Shown here: positions 27,129-37,576 of the stretch, piece by piece
How the letters are laid out: each line of letters begins with the position of its first letter
How positions within the stretch are numbered: position 1 is the first letter of the stretch
Source: Bhargavaea massiliensis
Lineage (GTDB): Bacteria; Bacillota; Bacilli; Bacillales_A; Planococcaceae
DNA: 64,000 nt
Direction: 5' to 3'
NCBI RefSeq assembly: GCF_018390575.1
Contig: NZ_JAHBCJ010000004.1
Location: 1 to 64,000, forward strand
Notes under the pieces: generated by a model
Seen by the model: the letters and a program-made list of their open reading frames with translations, nothing else
What the model was told of the DNA's origin: nothing
Databases searched by the model: none
Made by a program: the position numbers and the translations under genes

Positions 27129-27727
27129 AGGCAAATCGCTCCTACACCCTGGTTGTAGTTTCGCTTTTCGCTTCGTTGACCGCAGTTGGGGCGTTCATTA
27201 AAATCCCGTTGCCGTTTGTTCCGTTTTCGTTGCAGATCCTTTTTGTTTTTCTTGCCGGGAGTTTACTCGGAAGCAGGAGAGGGGTTCAAAGCATACTGGT
27301 CTATGTCCTGTCCGGACTTGCGGGGCTGCCTGTTTTTACTCAGGGAGGCGGCATCGGTTATGTTTTGCAGCCGACTTTTGGCTATCTGATCGGATTTACT
27401 CTTGCTGCATTTGTTGTAGGCCGGATGACGGAGCGGTCCAAAAACCCGAAGGTACTCACCTTTGTCACTGCCAACCTCGTCGGAGTAGCGATCGTTTACA
27501 TAGCGGGAGTCAGTTATTTGTATTTGGCGTTAAACACCTGGATGGGGATTGAAACAAGCTGGTCCCATGTCGTCATGGTCGGTTTCGTGTATGGCATCGG
27601 CGGGGATTTGATCCTATCCGTAGTGGCAGGAGGGATGGCCGTGCGACTGCGCCGGGTGATTGCCCCCCCGGCCGGTTTTCCGGCCAAGCGCGCGGATGCA
27701 AGGCCGGATCGGCTGATAGGAGAGTAA
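27125..27727 (+). CDS. bioY: biotin transporter substrate-binding protein BioY
   Basis: S component of an ECF biotin importer. 200 residues, about six membrane helices. The BioY pattern is clear: [27 protein letters not shown] near the N terminus and [25 protein letters not shown] in the middle. TTG start at 27125 overlaps bioA. The ECF energising module is not in this window. Confidence 0.93.
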   Translation: MKANRSYTLVVVSLFASLTAVGAFIKIPLPFVPFSLQILFVFLAGSLLGSRRGVQSILVYVLSGLAGLPVFTQGGGIGYVLQPTFGYLIGFTLAAFVVGRMTERSKNPKVLTFVTANLVGVAIVYIAGVSYLYLALNTWMGIETSWSHVVMVGFVYGIGGDLILSVVAGGMAVRLRRVIAPPAGFPAKRADARPDRLIGE

Positions 27728-27749
27728 GTTCCGAGAGACATTTTCCACC

Positions 27750-27790
27750 AAAGCCTGACTCCTTTCACAAAAGGAAGGTCAGGCTTTTTA
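27750..27790 (+). terminator. terminator of bioDAY
   Basis: AAAGCCTGACTCCTTT (27750-27765) pairs with AAGGAAGGTCAGGCTTT, then TTA. Long stem. Confidence 0.9.
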
Positions 27791-27866
27791 GTATGTTGAA
27801 AGGCAGATGAATCGGATATAAAGGGAAGAGTGTCACATCCGGTGCCGGTCCGGACCGAAATGCATA

Positions 27867-27895
27867 TGCACAGCGCCCTGCGGCTATGCTATCAT
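27867..27895 (+). promoter_or_regulatory. promoter of the TPR gene
   Basis: TGCACA (27867-27872), 17 bases, TATCAT (27890-27895) preceded by an extended TGC. Confidence 0.55.
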
Positions 27896-27921
27896 GGATG
27901 GAAAGAGAGGGGATGGAACGG

Positions 27922-28899
27922 ATGCGCAGGAAGAAACGACAGCTCAGAAAACACGGCAAAGTCATCGTCATGCCGGGCACCTTTGAACGGCTGATGGATG
28001 CCGGGCTGCGTGCAGTATCCGAAGAGCGGTATGACGAGGCAGCTCCGCTCATCCGCCAGGCCCTCACCTATGAAGCAGGGAATGCCCGCCTCCTTGGTGC
28101 GTTGACCGTAGCACTGTACGAACTGCGGGATTATCCGGAGGCAAAAGAAGCTGCCATCCGGTATTTGCAGGCAGGCCCCGCCAACTATATCGAGGCGATG
28201 GAGCTCTATCTTTCTGTCTGCATTCAGCTTCGGGATTACGACGAAGTGGAAGATACGATCTCCGCGCTCCTTGATGAAGGGGTCATTCCGACGGACAGAC
28301 GGGAAAAGTTCCTTTATCTGCAAGGTCTTAACCGGAGGCTGATGGACCGTTACGACGAACCGCCCGAGGCTCCTGAAGATCCGCCCGGACTGGATGAGTT
28401 CCTATCCCTTCCGGAAGGGGAACAGCACAGCCGCCTTTCGTCCGTTCCTGACCATGAACTTCCGGCTTGGGGCGAATTCCTGGCAGCTCTGGCGGCCCAT
28501 GAGGAAGCATCGCCTCTCCTGATCACCTATTCGCTTGTGCTTCTTGCCGGCATCGGGTATTCTTCACCGGTGACGGTCAGGAAGTTCGGTGTAGAGGAAG
28601 CCATCATTCCTGCACGGCTGCCGGGACCCGAGGACATGAAAAAGGTCGGCGAAGTTGAAGCGATTCTGAAAGAACAATTCGTGCAGGATCCTTCAAAAGA
28701 ACAGATTGCCGCCCAGCTTTTGCGCACCTACCGGTTCACCGCTTATCCATTCGAGTGGCCGGGCCTGTCCGCCGAGGAGGTTGCCGACGCGTACTATACA
28801 TATATCGAAAGCCTGTTTGACGGCACCGATGCCGGCGCACATCCGGTCATCGACCTCATCAACAAAATCGAACTGTTTCATAACGGCCGGCAGCTATGA
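27922..28899 (+). CDS. TPR-repeat protein (YsoA-like)
   Basis: 325 residues. A basic start (RRKKRQLRKHGKVIVMPGTFERLMDAG) is followed by three or so tetratricopeptide-like helix pairs (AVSEERYDEAAPLIRQALTYEAGNARLLGALTVALYELRDYPEAKEAAIRYL, about 35-90). The C-terminal half is acidic and helical. It has the position of B. subtilis ysoA, directly upstream of tig. Function unknown. ATG at 27922 is nine bases past GAGGGG. Confidence 0.8.
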   Translation: MRRKKRQLRKHGKVIVMPGTFERLMDAGLRAVSEERYDEAAPLIRQALTYEAGNARLLGALTVALYELRDYPEAKEAAIRYLQAGPANYIEAMELYLSVCIQLRDYDEVEDTISALLDEGVIPTDRREKFLYLQGLNRRLMDRYDEPPEAPEDPPGLDEFLSLPEGEQHSRLSSVPDHELPAWGEFLAALAAHEEASPLLITYSLVLLAGIGYSSPVTVRKFGVEEAIIPARLPGPEDMKKVGEVEAILKEQFVQDPSKEQIAAQLLRTYRFTAYPFEWPGLSAEEVADAYYTYIESLFDGTDAGAHPVIDLINKIELFHNGRQL

Positions 28900-28904
28900 A
28901 ATTC

Positions 28905-28932
28905 TTGAATATGGACACATCTGTGCTATACT
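28905..28932 (+). promoter_or_regulatory. promoter of tig
   Basis: TTGAAT (28905-28910), 16 bases, TATACT (28927-28932) with extended TGC. Confidence 0.65.
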
Positions 28933-29000
28933 GAGAAAGTTGTCAAACCAGTGAACGCAAGCGCTGATTAGCGAATTATATCGTCTGGAGGTATGTAAAC

Positions 29001-30287
29001 ATGGCAGTAAATTGGGAAAAGCAAGAAGGTAACCAGGGGATCCTCACGTTTGAAGTCCCTGCAGAAACATTCAACAAGGGTCTGGATCAGGCTTTCAAAA
29101 AAGTCGTCAAGCAAGTGAACGTACCGGGCTTCCGCAAAGGGAAAGTGCCGCGCAAAATCTTCGAGCAGATGTTTGGAGTAGAATCCCTCTATCAGGATGC
29201 CATCGACGCAGTCCTGCCTGAAGCATACACAAATGCCATCGACGAAGCTGGAATTTCTCCGGTTGCACAGCCGGAAATCGATGTCGAAGAGATTGAAAAC
29301 GGCCAGCCGGTCATCTTCAAGGCAAACGTAACGGTCAAGCCTGAAGTGAAGCTTGGCGAATACAAAGGCCTCGAAGTTGAGCGCCAGGACACAGCTGTCA
29401 CTGACGAAGAAATTGAAGAGCAGCTGAACGACCGCCGCCAGGGCAATGCGGAATTCGTCATCAAAGAAGACGAGCCGGCAGCAGAAGGCGATACGGTTGT
29501 TCTCGATTTCGAAGGATTCACGGACGGCGAACCATTCGAAGGCGGAAAAGCGGAAGGCTACGAGCTTGAGCTCGGATCCGGCAGCTTCATCCCGGGCTTC
29601 GAAGAACAGCTGGTCGGCGTAAAAGCAGGCGAATCGAAAGATGTGGAAGTTTCCTTCCCTGAGGAATACCATGCAGCAGAGCTCGCGGGCAAGCCGGCAA
29701 CGTTCAAAGTGACAGTCCACGAAGTGAAGGCCCGCGAACTTCCGGAGCTCGATGACGAGTTTGCAAAAGAAGTCGACAGTGAAGTCGAGAGCCTCGATGA
29801 GCTGCGCAATAAGCTTAAGGAACAAACTGCCCGGGAGAAAAAAGATGCTTCCGAAGCAGCACTCCGCGATGAGCTGGTTGAACAGGCTGCGAAAAATGCA
29901 GACATCGACATTCCTGAAGTGATGGTCGAAAGCGAAGTTGACCGCATGGTGCAGGAATTTGGCCAGCGCCTTCAGCAGCAGGGTATGACACTTGACCTGT
30001 ACTACCAGTTCTCCGGACAGGACGAAGCAGCACTCCGCGCCCAGATGAAGGAAGATGCGGAAACACGGGTACGTGTATCCCTTGTCCTTGAAGCCATCGC
30101 GGAAGCGGAAGGTGTAACGGTTTCTGAGGAAGATATCCAGGAAGAGCTCCAGACGATGTCCGGCCAGTTCAACATGGACACCGAGCAGATCAAGCAGATC
30201 CTCGGCGGCACGGAAATGCTCGAAAACGATATCCGTCTCAAGAAAACAATCGAGTTCCTCGTCGAAAACGCTAAAATCAGCGAATAA
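29001..30287 (+). CDS. tig: trigger factor
   Basis: Ribosome-associated chaperone. 428 residues. The ribosome-docking signature GFRKGKVPR is near 35-43, the FKBP-type prolyl isomerase domain spans about 160-245 ([31 protein letters not shown]), and the C-terminal helical arms complete it. GGAGG precedes the ATG. Followed by its own terminator and then clpX. Confidence 0.97.
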   Translation: MAVNWEKQEGNQGILTFEVPAETFNKGLDQAFKKVVKQVNVPGFRKGKVPRKIFEQMFGVESLYQDAIDAVLPEAYTNAIDEAGISPVAQPEIDVEEIENGQPVIFKANVTVKPEVKLGEYKGLEVERQDTAVTDEEIEEQLNDRRQGNAEFVIKEDEPAAEGDTVVLDFEGFTDGEPFEGGKAEGYELELGSGSFIPGFEEQLVGVKAGESKDVEVSFPEEYHAAELAGKPATFKVTVHEVKARELPELDDEFAKEVDSEVESLDELRNKLKEQTAREKKDASEAALRDELVEQAAKNADIDIPEVMVESEVDRMVQEFGQRLQQQGMTLDLYYQFSGQDEAALRAQMKEDAETRVRVSLVLEAIAEAEGVTVSEEDIQEELQTMSGQFNMDTEQIKQILGGTEMLENDIRLKKTIEFLVENAKISE

Positions 30288-30313
30288 TCCACTTTAGCCA
30301 TTAAGGCAAAAAT

Positions 30314-30354
30314 GAAAGAATCAGGCGCCGGTTGACTCCAGCGCCTTCTTTCTT
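30314..30354 (+). terminator. terminator of tig
   Basis: GAAAGAATCAGGCGC (30314-30328) pairs with GCGCCTTCTTTC (30341-30352), followed by TT. The left arm carries two extra bases. Confidence 0.75.
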
Positions 30355-30399
30355 ACATTGGAAAGCTTTAATGCGCGAGGCGGGACCGGTACGAAATGT

Positions 30400-30428
30400 T
30401 TGCCAACGATTAGGCAATCTTGTAAGAT
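30400..30428 (+). promoter_or_regulatory. promoter of clpX with overlapping inverted repeat
   Basis: TTGCCA (30400-30405), 17 bases, TAAGAT (30423-30428). A perfect inverted repeat CAATCTT-GT-AAGATTG (30415-30430) straddles the -10. Confidence 0.7.
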
Positions 30429-30454
30429 TGTCACTTGAATAGGGGTGAACGACT

Positions 30455-31726
30455 TTGTTTAAATTCAACGATGAAAATGAAAACCTGAACTGCTCCTTCT
30501 GCGGCAAACCACAGGAACAGGTCCGCAAGCTGGTTGCAGGTCCGGGTGTCTATATCTGTGACGAATGCATCGAGCTTTGCTCCGAAATCGTCGAAGAGGA
30601 AGTCGGCACCGAAGAAGGATTCGAGCTGAAGGATGTCCCGAAACCACGCGATATCCAGACCATCCTCGACGAATATGTAATCGGGCAGGACCGTGCGAAA
30701 AAGGCACTGTCCGTCGCGGTATACAACCACTACAAACGCGTCAATTCCAACTCGAAGATCGATGATGTGGAACTGGCGAAATCCAATATCGTGCTGATCG
30801 GGCCGACGGGGAGCGGTAAAACCCTTCTTGCCCAAACCCTGGCACGCATTCTCGATGTGCCGTTCGCCATGGCGGACGCCACATCCCTGACAGAAGCCGG
30901 CTATGTCGGCGAAGACGTCGAAAACATCCTGCTGAAACTGATCCAATCCGCAGATTATGATGTAGAGCGCGCCGAAAAAGGCATCATCTATATCGATGAG
31001 ATTGATAAGGTTGCCCGGAAGTCCGAGAACCCGTCCATCACACGCGATGTTTCGGGCGAAGGCGTCCAGCAGGCGCTTCTGAAGATTCTTGAAGGAACGG
31101 TTGCAAGTGTGCCGCCTCAGGGCGGACGCAAGCACCCGCATCAGGAATTCATTCAGATCGATACGACGAATGTCCTGTTCATCGTAGGTGGCGCATTCGA
31201 CGGCATCGAGGATATCATCAAGCGGCGGATCGGCAAGAAAGTCATCGGCTTCGGTTCCGAAAAGGAAAATGCGGATGAAGAAGTGTCCCTTCTTTCCCGC
31301 CTGATTCCGGAAGACTTGCTCCGCTTTGGCCTGATCCCCGAGTTTATCGGGCGTCTGCCAGTTCTTGCGAGCCTGGAGCAGCTGGATGAAGACACGCTTG
31401 TCCAGATTCTTACAGGGCCAAAAAACGCGGTCGTCAAGCAATACCAGAAGATGCTCGAGCTGGACGGTGTCCGCCTGACTTTTGAAGAGGAAGCCCTCCG
31501 TGCCATCGCCGCCGAGGCGATCGAGCGCAAGACAGGCGCACGCGGACTCCGGTCAATCATCGAGAAAATTATGCTCGATGTCATGTATGACCTGCCTTCC
31601 CGTGAAGATGTGCTGGATTGCATCATCACGAAGGAATCCGTTACAGACGGGGAGTCCCCGATTCTTCTGGACGAGAACGGCGATCCAATCGACAACGGTT
31701 CTGATAACGAAAAGACATCGGCTTGA
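30455..31726 (+). CDS. clpX: ATP-dependent Clp protease ATP-binding subunit ClpX
   Basis: AAA+ unfoldase feeding ClpP. 423 residues. N-terminal zinc-binding domain CSFCGK...CDECIELC (about 11-40), Walker A GPTGSGKT (about 115), pore loop GYVGEDVE (about 149), Walker [10 protein letters not shown] and the ClpP-docking IGF-type loop VIGFGSE (about 264). TTG start at 30455 follows AGGGGTG. Alone between terminators here. Confidence 0.97.
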   Translation: MFKFNDENENLNCSFCGKPQEQVRKLVAGPGVYICDECIELCSEIVEEEVGTEEGFELKDVPKPRDIQTILDEYVIGQDRAKKALSVAVYNHYKRVNSNSKIDDVELAKSNIVLIGPTGSGKTLLAQTLARILDVPFAMADATSLTEAGYVGEDVENILLKLIQSADYDVERAEKGIIYIDEIDKVARKSENPSITRDVSGEGVQQALLKILEGTVASVPPQGGRKHPHQEFIQIDTTNVLFIVGGAFDGIEDIIKRRIGKKVIGFGSEKENADEEVSLLSRLIPEDLLRFGLIPEFIGRLPVLASLEQLDEDTLVQILTGPKNAVVKQYQKMLELDGVRLTFEEEALRAIAAEAIERKTGARGLRSIIEKIMLDVMYDLPSREDVLDCIITKESVTDGESPILLDENGDPIDNGSDNEKTSA

Positions 31727-31735
31727 TCCAACAGG

Positions 31736-31789
31736 AAGAGCCGGCATCCTTCTGCCGTCTGAGCGGCACGGGCGGATGCCGGCTCTTTT
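31736..31789 (+). terminator. terminator of clpX
   Basis: AAGAGCCGGCATCC (31736-31749) / GGATGCCGGCTCTT (31774-31787), then TTC. Strong 14-bp stem. Confidence 0.88.
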
Positions 31790-31849
31790 CGCACCCGATG
31801 CGTTTTAACCTGTCCGGAAACGGACATGAATACATGGAGGTGACTCCGA

Positions 31850-34174
31850 ATGCCGACAACTAAAATGAACCGCATCCCATACCTGCCTTTGCGCGGGATG
31901 CTGGTGTTCCCAAAAATGGTCCTCCACATCGACGTCGGCCGTGAACGGTCAATGGCGGCGATCGAACAGGCCATCGTGGAGGAAAATCAGATTTTCCTCG
32001 TTTCCCAGCGTGATATTTCCGTTGAACAGCCGAGCCTTGAAGAATTGTATGGCGTCGGGACGATCGCGGAAGTAAAGCAGACGGTCAAGCTGCCAAACGG
32101 CACGATGAGAGTGCTTATAGAAGGGCTGGACCGCGCGAACCTGATCGCACTGGATGACGGAGAAACTTATTCGACAGCCGACATCGAGGTGATTGAACCC
32201 GATGTGGAAGCCGACATCGAGCATGAGGCCCTGATGCGGACATTGCTCGAACAGTTCAAGAAATACTCCAAGCTCTCCAAGAAAGTCACCGAAGAGACGT
32301 ATGAATCGGTGGCGGATATATCCGAACCCGGCCGCCTTGCCGACATGGTCGCGGCGAATTTACCGCTGAAAGTCGCTAGCAAGCAGGAAGTCCTGGAGCT
32401 GTTCGACGTAAAGGAACGGATAGAATGGCTGATCAGCCGGCTTCTCAATGAGCAGGAAGTGCTCAGCCTGGAACAGAAAATCAACAAACGTGTCAAGGAA
32501 GCGATGGAAAAGACGCAAAAAGAGTTTTATCTGCGAGAACAGATGAAGGCGATCCAGACAGAACTCGGAGATGTGGACGGCAAAGGCGGGGAAGCGGCCG
32601 AACTGCGTGAGCGCATTCTGGAGTCAGGAATGCCGAAACATGCATTGACCGCAGCGTTGCGCGAGCTGGACCGCTATGAGCGCCTTCCTGCCGCTGCAGC
32701 TGAAAGTGGCGTAATCCGAAGCTATATCGACTGGCTGCTCGCCCTTCCGTGGACCGAGGAAACGGATGACCGCCTCGACCTGAACCGTGCAGAACGTATT
32801 TTGAACCGGGACCACGACGGTCTGGAACAGGTCAAGGAACGGATTCTTGAATACTTGGCCGTCCAGCAGATGACCGGTTCGCTCCGCGGGCCGATCCTTT
32901 GCCTGTCCGGGCCTCCGGGCGTTGGGAAAACATCTCTTGCCCGTTCCATTGCGGAATCACTCGGGCGCAAGTTCGTGCGCATTTCACTTGGCGGCGTGAG
33001 GGATGAATCTGAAATCCGCGGCCACCGGCGCACTTATGTCGGCGCCATGCCGGGCCGGATCATCCAGGGAATGAGGAAAGCAGGTACGGTCAATCCCGTC
33101 TTCCTGCTTGATGAAATCGACAAGATGTCTAACGACTTCCGCGGAGATCCGTCTTCTGCGATGCTCGAGGTGCTCGATCCTGAGCAGAACCATAATTTCA
33201 GCGACCATTATATTGAAGAAACATATGATCTGTCGAAAGTGATGTTCGTTGCGACGGCGAATGATCTCAGCATGATTCCGGGCCCGCTTCGTGACCGCAT
33301 GGAAATCATTACGATCCCGGGCTATACAGAGCTTGAAAAACAGCTGATTGCCAAAAACCATCTGTATCCGAGACAGCTTGAGCACCACGGCCTCACGAAG
33401 GCACAGCTGCGGATCTCGGACGATGCATTCCGCTACCTGATCCGCTATTACACGCGCGAAGCCGGCGTCCGTTCACTTGAGCGGCAGATTGCCGCCATCG
33501 CCCGCAAAGCGGTGAAGCGGATCGTCTCCGGAAAAAACAAGCGGGTCCAGGTATCTCCAAAGGTCATCACGGACATGCTCGGCAAGCCGAAATTCCGTTA
33601 CGGAATGGCTGAGCTGGAGAATCAGGTCGGCGCCGCAACGGGCCTGGCGTACACGACTGTCGGCGGGGACACTCTCCAGATTGAAGTATCCCTTTCCGCA
33701 GGCAAAGGCCAGCTGATCCTGACCGGCAAGCTCGGTGACGTCATGAAGGAATCTGCCCAGACGGCGCTGTCCTATGTCCGCTCCCACGCAGAGGAGCTCG
33801 GCATCCATCCCGCTTTTCATGAAGACACAGACATCCACATCCACGTACCGGAAGGGGCCGTTCCAAAGGACGGACCTTCCGCCGGAATCACGATCGCAAC
33901 TGCGCTCGTGTCAGCACTGACCAAACGCCCCGTACGCCGGGAAGTCGGCATGACGGGCGAAATCACGCTACGCGGACGGGTCCTGCCGATCGGCGGCCTG
34001 AAAGAAAAGACACTAAGTGCGCACCGCGCAGGATTGACGACCATCATCATCCCTGCGGACAACGAACGGGATATAGAAGACATCCCTGAAACGGTCCGTG
34101 AAGAGCTGACGTTCCATCCGGTCAACAACGTGACGGAAGTGCTGCAGATCGCACTCGAGGAGGAACGCAAATGA
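31850..34174 (+). CDS. lonA: ATP-dependent protease Lon
   Basis: Homo-oligomeric AAA+ serine protease. 774 residues, standard. N-terminal substrate domain ([27 protein letters not shown]), central coiled coil, Walker [12 protein letters not shown] near 351, Walker [11 protein letters not shown], and the C-terminal protease domain with catalytic Ser in PKDGPSAG (about 675) and Lys in [13 protein letters not shown]. subtilis has lonB between clpX and lonA; it is missing here. The stop overlaps ysxC (ATGA). Confidence 0.97.
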   Translation: MPTTKMNRIPYLPLRGMLVFPKMVLHIDVGRERSMAAIEQAIVEENQIFLVSQRDISVEQPSLEELYGVGTIAEVKQTVKLPNGTMRVLIEGLDRANLIALDDGETYSTADIEVIEPDVEADIEHEALMRTLLEQFKKYSKLSKKVTEETYESVADISEPGRLADMVAANLPLKVASKQEVLELFDVKERIEWLISRLLNEQEVLSLEQKINKRVKEAMEKTQKEFYLREQMKAIQTELGDVDGKGGEAAELRERILESGMPKHALTAALRELDRYERLPAAAAESGVIRSYIDWLLALPWTEETDDRLDLNRAERILNRDHDGLEQVKERILEYLAVQQMTGSLRGPILCLSGPPGVGKTSLARSIAESLGRKFVRISLGGVRDESEIRGHRRTYVGAMPGRIIQGMRKAGTVNPVFLLDEIDKMSNDFRGDPSSAMLEVLDPEQNHNFSDHYIEETYDLSKVMFVATANDLSMIPGPLRDRMEIITIPGYTELEKQLIAKNHLYPRQLEHHGLTKAQLRISDDAFRYLIRYYTREAGVRSLERQIAAIARKAVKRIVSGKNKRVQVSPKVITDMLGKPKFRYGMAELENQVGAATGLAYTTVGGDTLQIEVSLSAGKGQLILTGKLGDVMKESAQTALSYVRSHAEELGIHPAFHEDTDIHIHVPEGAVPKDGPSAGITIATALVSALTKRPVRREVGMTGEITLRGRVLPIGGLKEKTLSAHRAGLTTIIIPADNERDIEDIPETVREELTFHPVNNVTEVLQIALEEERK

Positions 34175-34755
34175 AAGTGAATCACGCAGAAATCACCATC
34201 AGCGCGGTCAAACCGGAACAGTATCCGGACGAAGGATACCCCGAATTTGCGCTGGCCGGACGTTCGAATGTCGGAAAATCATCATTCATCAACAAGATGA
34301 TCGGCCGCAAAAGCCTCGCCCGCACTTCGTCCAAGCCGGGAAAAACACAGACACTGAATTTCTACAAGATTGAGGAATCCTTCTACTTTGTCGACGTTCC
34401 GGGATACGGATATGCGAAAGTATCCAAGTCTGAGCGGGAGGCATGGGGCAAGATGATTGAGCGGTATATGACGGGACGTGAACAGCTCAAGTCCGTCATC
34501 CAGCTCATCGACCTCCGCCACCCGCCGACAGAGGACGATATCCTCATGTATGATTTCCTTAAGCACTACAACCTGCCGACGATCATTGTCGCCACAAAGG
34601 CCGACAAGATTCCGAGAAGCAAGCTCCAGAAACACCGAAAAATCATCAAGGAAGCCCTTGACCTCGAAGAAGGCGACCCGCTCATTTTGTTCTCCTCCGA
34701 AACCGGACAAGGAAAAGAAGAAGCATGGGCCGTACTTGAAGAACACATGAAGTGA
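34171..34755 (+). CDS. ysxC: ribosome biogenesis GTP-binding protein YsxC/EngB
   Basis: Essential GTPase for 50S assembly. 194 residues. G1 [10 protein letters not shown] (about 30-39), G2 region [14 protein letters not shown]3 [10 protein letters not shown] (about 75), G4 ATKADK (about 147). GAGGAGG lies within the end of lonA. Confidence 0.96.
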   Translation: MKVNHAEITISAVKPEQYPDEGYPEFALAGRSNVGKSSFINKMIGRKSLARTSSKPGKTQTLNFYKIEESFYFVDVPGYGYAKVSKSEREAWGKMIERYMTGREQLKSVIQLIDLRHPPTEDDILMYDFLKHYNLPTIIVATKADKIPRSKLQKHRKIIKEALDLEEGDPLILFSSETGQGKEEAWAVLEEHMK

Positions 34756-34762
34756 GGAAGAG

Positions 34763-34805
34763 AAAAGCGGCGCGGTTCCCGGTTGGGGACCGCGCTGCTT
34801 TTTTA
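34763..34805 (+). terminator. terminator of lonA-ysxC
   Basis: AAAAGC(G)GCGCGGTTCCC pairs with GGGGACCGCGCTGCTTTT, followed by TTA. Confidence 0.85.
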
Positions 34806-34819
34806 TGTCGGGGGACGGA

Positions 34820-34882
34820 ATGACGAAACTGCGGGGGCGAATGAGGAAATTGGAAGCGCGCATGACGAAATTAACGTCCGAG
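34820..34882 (+). repeat. intergenic tandem repeat, locus A: three 21-bp units
   Basis: Units begin at 34820, 34841 and 34862, each with ATGA(C/G)GAAA(C/T)T. A truncated further unit starts at 34805. It lies immediately beyond the ysxC terminator. Spacing is exactly 21 bp; the second half of each unit is variable. Confidence 0.75.
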
Positions 34883-35125
34883 TATGGAACGGAGGATAAG
34901 TCTGTCCATGGCCCGTCAGTGATCCTTTGGATCCGCTCGAAGACATTGTAATCATGGGAGGATTGTAGCGGAGGGTCAGAGGTTTAACCGTATGTGTATG
35001 CTTATAACCGCATACATTGGTACATTAACAGGAAAGCTAAGGAACAGTGCGGAACAAATATGGTTTAATCCTGCCCCCGGATGTATATAGACAACCATAT
35101 CCTTTATTTACATCAGGCACGTCCT
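34883..35125. other. intergenic stretch without a gene
   Basis: No coding frame of note. The only structure I see is a 7-bp inverted repeat TGTATGC (34995-35001) / GCATACA (35010-35016), which is not followed by a T run. Confidence 0.4.
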
Positions 35126-35154
35126 TTGATTCAAGGACCTCCATTTGCTATACT
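35126..35154 (+). promoter_or_regulatory. sigma-A promoter of the haem operon
   Basis: TTGATT (35126-35131), 17 bases, TATACT (35149-35154). The expected start (about 35161) lies inside the PerR box. A second TATAAT with extended TGA (35226-35234) could be another start. Confidence 0.75.
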
Positions 35155-35158
35155 TAAT

Positions 35159-35173
35159 TTGTAATTATTATAA
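35159..35173 (+). promoter_or_regulatory. PerR box before hemA
   Basis: TTGTAATTATTATAA matches the PerR consensus TTATAATnATTATAA at every position but one. It covers the predicted transcription start of hemAXCDBL. B. subtilis hemA is a known PerR target, so peroxide induction of haem synthesis is likely conserved. Confidence 0.82.
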
Positions 35174-35276
35174 AGTGGCATTCATGGCTTGTTCACAATT
35201 GTGCCGGTCCGACACGGCCGTGGCGTGATATAATGGGAGCCGTGAAATGAATGAACGTGAGAGGTGTGACACCTTT

Positions 35277-36638
35277 ATGTATACGATTGTCGTCGGTGTA
35301 AACCACCGGACGGCGCCTGTCGAGCTCAGGGAACGGCTCAGCTTCCCGGAGTCCGACCTTCCCGCTGCCATGCAGGCGCTGCAGAATGAAAAAAGCATCC
35401 TGGAGAACGTCATCGTCTCGACATGCAACCGCACCGAGATCTATGCCGTCGGGGATCAGCTCCACACAGTGCGTTATTACGTCAAACGGTTCCTCGCAAA
35501 GTGGTTCGGTATGGAAATCGGAGAAATCGAGCCGTACCTGAACATCGAAGAGCAGGAAGAAGCGGTCCGGCACCTGTTCAGGGTCGCAGCCGGCCTTGAC
35601 TCGATGGTTCTTGGAGAAACACAGATCCTCGGCCAGGTCCGCTCCAGCTTCCTGGTCGGCCAGGAACACGGTACGACCGGAACGGTCTTTAACGAGCTAT
35701 TCAAGAGGGCGGTCACCATTGCAAAACGCGGCCACTCCGAAACGGAAATCGGCGACAATGCCGTTTCCGTCTCTTATGCCGCGGTTGAACTCGGCAAGAA
35801 GATCTTCGGCTCGCTGAACCGCAAGCATGTCGCCATTGTCGGCGCCGGAAAAATGGGCGAACTTGCCGCCAAGAACCTGCACGGGAGCGGAGTCGGAAAA
35901 GTGACCGTGCTTAACCGGACGTTCAGCAAGGCGGAAGAAATGGCCGAGAAATTCAACGGCATCGCCAAACCAATGAACGAGCTCCAGTGCACGCTTCTTG
36001 AAGCGGATATCGTCATCAGTTCCACCGGTGCGAAAGACTTTATCCTCGACCACGGCACGATGGAATACGTCGAGAAGTTCCGGAAGGGCAAGCCGCTCTT
36101 TATGGTGGATATCGCGGTTCCGCGTGATCTTGATCCAAAGATTGGTGACCTTCCGAACGTCTTCCTGTACGACATTGACGACCTGAACGGGATTGTCGAA
36201 GCCAACCTGGCCGAACGCCGAAGGGCAGCCGACAAGATCATGGAAATGGTCGAAGCGGAAATTCTCTCGTTCGACGACTGGTTGGCGACGCTCGGCGTCG
36301 TTCCGGTGATCTCGGCTCTCCGCAAAAAAGCGCTCTCCATCCAGGAAGAGACGATGGAAAGCATCCTCAACAAAATGCCGGAGCTGACCGAGCGGGAAAA
36401 GAAAGTCCTCAGCAAACACACAAAATCGATCATCAACCAGATGCTGAAGGAACCGATCCTGCAGGCCAAGGAAATCGCGGGGTCTCCGGACGCCGCGCGG
36501 CAGCTTGAACTGTTCCAGCGAATCTTCGGAATCGAAGAAGCCGTGAAAGCGGAGCGCGCCGAAACGGCCGCCCGTTCGAAGGAAAAGCGGGCAAAGGAAG
36601 CCAACCTTGCCGCCATGAAACCATCGCCGGCTCACTGA
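35277..36638 (+). CDS. hemA: glutamyl-tRNA reductase
   Basis: First enzyme of C5 tetrapyrrole synthesis, reducing glutamyl-tRNA to glutamate semialdehyde. 453 residues. Catalytic Cys in [12 protein letters not shown] (about 49), [11 protein letters not shown]-type N terminus ([17 protein letters not shown]), [11 protein letters not shown] and an NADPH fold at [17 protein letters not shown] (about 186). Start is ATG at 35277, with GAGAGGTG upstream; the ATG at 35247 lacks a good site. A strong hairpin follows before hemX. Confidence 0.96.
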   Translation: MYTIVVGVNHRTAPVELRERLSFPESDLPAAMQALQNEKSILENVIVSTCNRTEIYAVGDQLHTVRYYVKRFLAKWFGMEIGEIEPYLNIEEQEEAVRHLFRVAAGLDSMVLGETQILGQVRSSFLVGQEHGTTGTVFNELFKRAVTIAKRGHSETEIGDNAVSVSYAAVELGKKIFGSLNRKHVAIVGAGKMGELAAKNLHGSGVGKVTVLNRTFSKAEEMAEKFNGIAKPMNELQCTLLEADIVISSTGAKDFILDHGTMEYVEKFRKGKPLFMVDIAVPRDLDPKIGDLPNVFLYDIDDLNGIVEANLAERRRAADKIMEMVEAEILSFDDWLATLGVVPVISALRKKALSIQEETMESILNKMPELTEREKKVLSKHTKSIINQMLKEPILQAKEIAGSPDAARQLELFQRIFGIEEAVKAERAETAARSKEKRAKEANLAAMKPSPAH

Positions 36639-36647
36639 TTGTTTTTA

Positions 36648-36702
36648 AAGGGCGTTTCCGCATCTATGTGATACACTATAGACGCGGAAACGCTCTTTTT
36701 TA
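36648..36702 (+). terminator. long hairpin between hemA and hemX
   Basis: GCGTTTCCGC (36652-36661) / GCGGAAACGC (36684-36693), with the stem extended inward by CTATGTG/CAC-T-ATAG, followed by TCTTTTTTAAT. It has all the marks of an intrinsic terminator, yet it lies inside the hem operon. Confidence 0.8.
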
Positions 36703-36723
36703 ATAAGAAAGCAGAGGGTTTCA

Positions 36724-37554
36724 ATGACTGAAATCGGACTGATGAGAATGCATGAGGTCATGGTCGTCCTCTATGCGGCCAGCCTTGTGTTTTATTTTAT
36801 CGACTTCCTGAACAGCCAGCCGAAGGCGAGGAAGGCAGCATTCTACACGCTCTCCGCTGTCTGGATCATGCAGACGATGTTCCTTGTCGGAAACATCCTG
36901 GAAGAGCAACGTTTTCCGGTGCTCAGCCTTTCGGAAGGCATCAACTTTTATGCGTGGCTGCTGATTACGATGTCGCTCGTCGTCCACTTTTTCAGGAAAG
37001 CCGACTTTGCGGTGTTCTTCCTGAATGTGATCGGCTTCGCGGCAGTTGTCATTACAGCCTTTGGTGAAGCGGGAACGCCCGGCAGTGCGGTCGGAGAGGC
37101 CCTGATCTCGGAGCTGCTGTTTATCCACATCACATCCGCGATGATCTCTTATACGGCTTTTTCGCTGTCGTTCGTTTTTGCGATCCTTTATCTGTTGCTG
37201 TACCGTTCGCTGAAAAAGAAAAAATGGACGGGACAATGGGGCAGGCTGCCTTCGCTTGATCAGGCCAGGCGGGCGATGACAATCTCTGTAGTCATTGGAG
37301 TGCCTGTCCTCCTGGTTAGCCTGATTCTGGGGATGCAGTGGGCAGTGATCGCAGCGGGGCCGTTTCCTTTGTGGGACCCGAAGATTATTGGGTCGTTCCT
37401 GCTGCTCGTCATTTATTTTGTCCTGCTTGTATTGCAGAACCGCGGGAAGCTGAACGGGCCTGATATCGCATGGGGCCATATCCTGGCATTTCTTGCGGTA
37501 ATCGTGAATTTCCTGCTGATCAGCAGAGTATCCGTGTTTCATTTCTGGTACTGA
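36724..37554 (+). CDS. hemX: HemX, CcsA/cytochrome c assembly-like membrane protein
   Basis: 276 residues, about eight membrane helices. It resembles B. subtilis HemX, which lowers HemA abundance. CcsA-like tryptophan/histidine-rich elements: LSLSEGINFYAWLLITMSLVVHFF (about 63-86), FIHITSAMISYTAFSLSF and ALPSLD-type loop QWGRLPSLDQARRAM. AGAGGG precedes the ATG. Second gene of hemAXCDBL. Confidence 0.88.
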   Translation: MTEIGLMRMHEVMVVLYAASLVFYFIDFLNSQPKARKAAFYTLSAVWIMQTMFLVGNILEEQRFPVLSLSEGINFYAWLLITMSLVVHFFRKADFAVFFLNVIGFAAVVITAFGEAGTPGSAVGEALISELLFIHITSAMISYTAFSLSFVFAILYLLLYRSLKKKKWTGQWGRLPSLDQARRAMTISVVIGVPVLLVSLILGMQWAVIAAGPFPLWDPKIIGSFLLLVIYFVLLVLQNRGKLNGPDIAWGHILAFLAVIVNFLLISRVSVFHFWY

Positions 37555-37576
37555 TATTTGAAAGGGTGGGTTCTTT

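Noticed and set aside
34820-34882. CRISPR-like array
   Set aside because: Units are contiguous, degenerate and 20-21 bp, with no spacers and no cas genes.
35192-35201. Palindrome CACAATTGTG before hemA as a Rex-type site
   Set aside because: Arms too short and spacing wrong for a Rex box (TTGTGA-N6-TCACAA).
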